Source: Sphingomonas metalli (GTDB lineage Bacteria > Pseudomonadota > Alphaproteobacteria > Sphingomonadales > Sphingomonadaceae). Taken from it: DNA of 38,739 bases. The notes under the pieces are model-generated. The model was not told the DNA's origin and did no database searches. It saw only the letters and a list, made by a program, of their open reading frames with translations. Positions 36,466 to 38,739 of the stretch are shown piece by piece. Every line of letters begins with the position of its first letter. Within the stretch, counting starts at the first letter, position 1. Where the stretch lies: NCBI RefSeq assembly GCF_014641735.1, contig NZ_BMIH01000008.1:1-38739 (forward strand), in the 5' to 3' direction. The translations under genes and the position numbers were made by a program.

Positions 36466-38739
36466 ATGGCGATCTACCATTTCTCCGCCAAGGTCGTAAG
36501 CCGCGCGAACGGATCGAGCGCCGTCGCGAGTGCTGCCTATCGTTCGGCATCCGAGCTGCACGACGACCGGCTCGGGCGCGATCATGATTTCAGCAACAAG
36601 GCCGGCGTCATCCATTCCGAAGTGATGTTGCCGGAAGGTGCGCCGGAGCGTTTAAACGACCGCTCGACCCTGTGGAACGAGGTGGAGGCTGGGGAGAAGC
36701 GCAAGGACGCGCAGCTTGCCCGCGAGGTGGAGTTCTCGATTCCGCGCGAGATGAACGAGAAGCAGGGCATCCAGCTCGCGCGGGATTTCGTGAAGACGCA
36801 GTTTGTCGATCGCGGTATGGTCGCGGACCTGAACGTGCATTGGGACAAGGCGAAGGACGGCACCCCCAAACCGCACGCGCATGTGATGATGACCATGCGC
36901 GACGTAGGCCCGGAAGGGTTCGGCAGGAAAAACCGCGACTGGAACGACACCGAGCTGTTGAAGGAATGGCGTGAGGCGTGGGCGGCACACGTCAACGAGC
37001 GCATGGCCGAGCTGGGGCTGGAGGGGCGGATCGATCACCGTTCCTATGAGGCGCAGGGGATCGGGTTGGAGCCGCAGCACAAGATCGGCCCCGCAGCGTC
37101 CCGGCGACCGGAGCAGGGGCTTGAGGCCGAGCGGATCGAGGATCACACGCGCATCGCCCGCGAAAACGGCGAGAAGATAATCGCCGATCCGGGAATCGCG
37201 CTGGACGCCATCACGCGCAGCCAGGCGACGTTCACCACCCGCGACCTTGCAACGTTCGCGTTCCGGCATAGCGACGGCAAGGAGCAGTTCGACCAGGTGA
37301 TGGGCGCGGTGCGTGGCAGCTTCGAGCTGGTCGCATTGGGGAAGGACGGGCGCGACCAGGAGCGGTTCACGTCCCGCGACATGATCGCGACGGAAGCCCG
37401 GCTTGAGCGGGCCGGCGACGAGCTGGAGGGGCGCGCCGGGCATGGCGTCGGGGATCGGCACCGTGACGCCGCGATCGGCGCGGCCAGCGCCAAGGGGCTT
37501 GTCCTTTCGGCCGAGCAGCGCGACGCCTTCGATCATGTCACCGGCAGCGCCGGGCTGGCGTCCGTCGTCGGCTACGCCGGCAGCGGCAAGTCGGCGATGC
37601 TTGGCGTCGCGCGCGAGGCGTGGGAGCGGGAGGGCTACACGGTGCGCGGCGCAGCCTTGTCCGGCATCGCGGCGGAGAACCTTGAGGGCGGGTCCGGCAT
37701 CACGTCGCGGACGATCGCCAGCCTCGAACACGCGTGGGGCCAGGGGCGCGAGCAGCTAGGCCCCAAAGACGTGCTGGTCCTGGACGAGGCTGGCATGATC
37801 GGCACGCGCCAGATGGAGCGCGTGCTTGGTCAGGCCCGCGACGCCGGTGCCAAGGTCGTCATGGTAGGCGATCCCGAGCAGTTGCAGGCGATCGAGGCCG
37901 GCGCGGCGTTCCGCAGTGTCACCGAGCGGCACGGCGCGGCCGAGATTACCGAGATCAGGCGGCAGCGTGAGGACTGGCAGCGCGACGCGACGCGCGCGCT
38001 CGCGACGGGGCGCACCGGCGAGGCGATCCACGCCTATGATGCCAAGGGCATGGTCCACGCGGCCGACACGCGCGAGCAGGCGCGGGGCGAGCTGGTGGAC
38101 GGTTGGGATCGCGCGCGCCAGGCCGAGCCGAGCAAATCCCGCGTCATCCTCACCCATACCAACGCCGAGGTCCGCGAGCTGAACGAGGAGGCGAGGGGGC
38201 GGCTTCGCGCGACCGGCGACCTTGGCGGCGACGTGACGTTCAGCGCCGATCGGGGCGCGCGCCAGTTCGCAAGCGGCGACCGCCTGATGTTCCTGCGGAA
38301 CGAGCGGTCGCTGGGGGTGAAGAACGGCACGCTTGGCACAATCGAGCAGGTATCGGCCGAGGGCATGAAGGTCCGGCTCGACAGCGGCGCGCACGTCGCG
38401 TTCGACGCGAAAGACTATGCCCATGTCGATCATGGCTACGCTGCCACATTCCACAAATCGCAGGGCGTGACGGTGGATCGCGCGCACATCCTCGCTACCC
38501 CCGGCATGGACCGGCACAGCGCCTATGTCGGCATGTCGCGGCATCGCGACGACGTGCAGCTCCATTATGGCCGCGACGACTTCGCCGATCAGCGTCAGCT
38601 CGTCCGCGCCCTGTCGCGCGACCGCGGCAAGGATATGGCGGGCGACTATGCGCCGACACGCGGCGAGCAGGACCATGCCCGCGCGTTCGCCGATCGGCGC
38701 GAGATCCGGTTCCCGGAACTCGCGCGCCAGGTGGTCGGA
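36466..38739 (+). CDS. traA: Ti-type conjugative relaxase/helicase TraA, N-terminal and central part
   Basis: This gene encodes a MOB_Q relaxase that continues at base 1 of the window. The nicking domain has Tyr25 in SAAYRSA and the metal-binding H-x-H in PHAHVMMTMR (His137, His139). The helicase domain has Walker A GYAGSGKS (369-376), Walker B VLVLDEAGMIG, motif III GDPEQLQAIE, the late motif GYAATFHKSQGVT and YVGMSRHRDD. TraA nicks oriT, stays covalently on the 5' end and unwinds the transferred strand. Together with the part at 1-748 it is about 974 residues, close to other TraA proteins. All motifs are intact. Confidence 0.95.
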   Translation, partial: MAIYHFSAKVVSRANGSSAVASAAYRSASELHDDRLGRDHDFSNKAGVIHSEVMLPEGAPERLNDRSTLWNEVEAGEKRKDAQLAREVEFSIPREMNEKQGIQLARDFVKTQFVDRGMVADLNVHWDKAKDGTPKPHAHVMMTMRDVGPEGFGRKNRDWNDTELLKEWREAWAAHVNERMAELGLEGRIDHRSYEAQGIGLEPQHKIGPAASRRPEQGLEAERIEDHTRIARENGEKIIADPGIALDAITRSQATFTTRDLATFAFRHSDGKEQFDQVMGAVRGSFELVALGKDGRDQERFTSRDMIATEARLERAGDELEGRAGHGVGDRHRDAAIGAASAKGLVLSAEQRDAFDHVTGSAGLASVVGYAGSGKSAMLGVAREAWEREGYTVRGAALSGIAAENLEGGSGITSRTIASLEHAWGQGREQLGPKDVLVLDEAGMIGTRQMERVLGQARDAGAKVVMVGDPEQLQAIEAGAAFRSVTERHGAAEITEIRRQREDWQRDATRALATGRTGEAIHAYDAKGMVHAADTREQARGELVDGWDRARQAEPSKSRVILTHTNAEVRELNEEARGRLRATGDLGGDVTFSADRGARQFASGDRLMFLRNERSLGVKNGTLGTIEQVSAEGMKVRLDSGAHVAFDAKDYAHVDHGYAATFHKSQGVTVDRAHILATPGMDRHSAYVGMSRHRDDVQLHYGRDDFADQRQLVRALSRDRGKDMAGDYAPTRGEQDHARAFADRREIRFPELARQVVG
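38643..38739. repeat. Terminal direct repeat marking circularity (copy 2)
   Basis: Exact copy of 1-97, lying inside traA in the same reading frame. It is an artefact of linear display of a circular molecule rather than a biological duplication. Confidence 0.95.

Overview
This window is almost certainly one complete circular plasmid of about 38.64 kb, written linearly. Bases 1-97 are repeated exactly at 38643-38739, and the relaxase gene that runs off the right end continues in frame at the left end. The high GC content, the Ti-type TraA relaxase with a DUF6118-type neighbour, the RepA-type initiator with TCGGGG..TCAC.CACC iterons, and the style of the TonB receptor with its lipoprotein all point to a sphingomonad (Sphingomonadaceae, Alphaproteobacteria) or a close relative.

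Layout. (1) Backbone: relaxase traA (36466 across the junction to 748) with oriT upstream; divergent traC, traD, a HEPN-motif gene, a small VbhA-like gene and the coupling protein traG (33199-36292); oriV with six iterons and a DnaA box (32531-33180); repA; and a ParF/ParG-like partition pair with CTAAG-box sites (29.5-32.5 kb). No mating-pair-formation genes are present, so the plasmid looks mobilizable rather than self-transmissible. (2) Arsenic and phosphate island (1.5-20.6 kb): a secreted acid-phosphatase-like protein; an ArsR divergent from pstS-pstC-pstA-pstB-phoU; a second ArsR heading a minus-strand operon (two-domain arsenate reductase, ACR3 arsenite efflux, ArsN2, ArsH, FAD oxidoreductase); and, on the plus strand, an FMN reductase, a surface lipoprotein, a TonB-dependent receptor, a second arsenate reductase and a remarkable fusion gene. 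(3) An IS1182-family element (20.7-22.2 kb). (4) A defence and stability island (22.2-29.4 kb): a DUF6998-type nuclease-like gene, a serine recombinase, Vsr, a 5-methylcytosine methyltransferase, McrB-like and McrC-like restriction subunits (a LlaJI/BsuMI-like arrangement), a PemK/MazF-like protein and an unknown protein.

How it fits together. In the arsenic island, arsenate enters through phosphate carriers, is reduced by the ArsC proteins and is exported as arsenite by ACR3. ArsH and ArsN2 would handle organic arsenicals. The ArsR-facing pst operon would supply phosphate uptake when arsenate competes for it.

The most unusual object is the gene at 18399-20606. Its N-terminal half is a degenerate paralogue of the arsenic-operon FAD oxidoreductase (7491-8843). 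Its C-terminal half of about 250 residues reads like a Cas6e/CasE CRISPR-RNA endonuclease, with the characteristic glycine-rich loop but with arginine in place of the catalytic histidine. No CRISPR array or other cas gene is visible anywhere in the window. The gene follows an arsenate reductase and has clearly lower GC than its surroundings.
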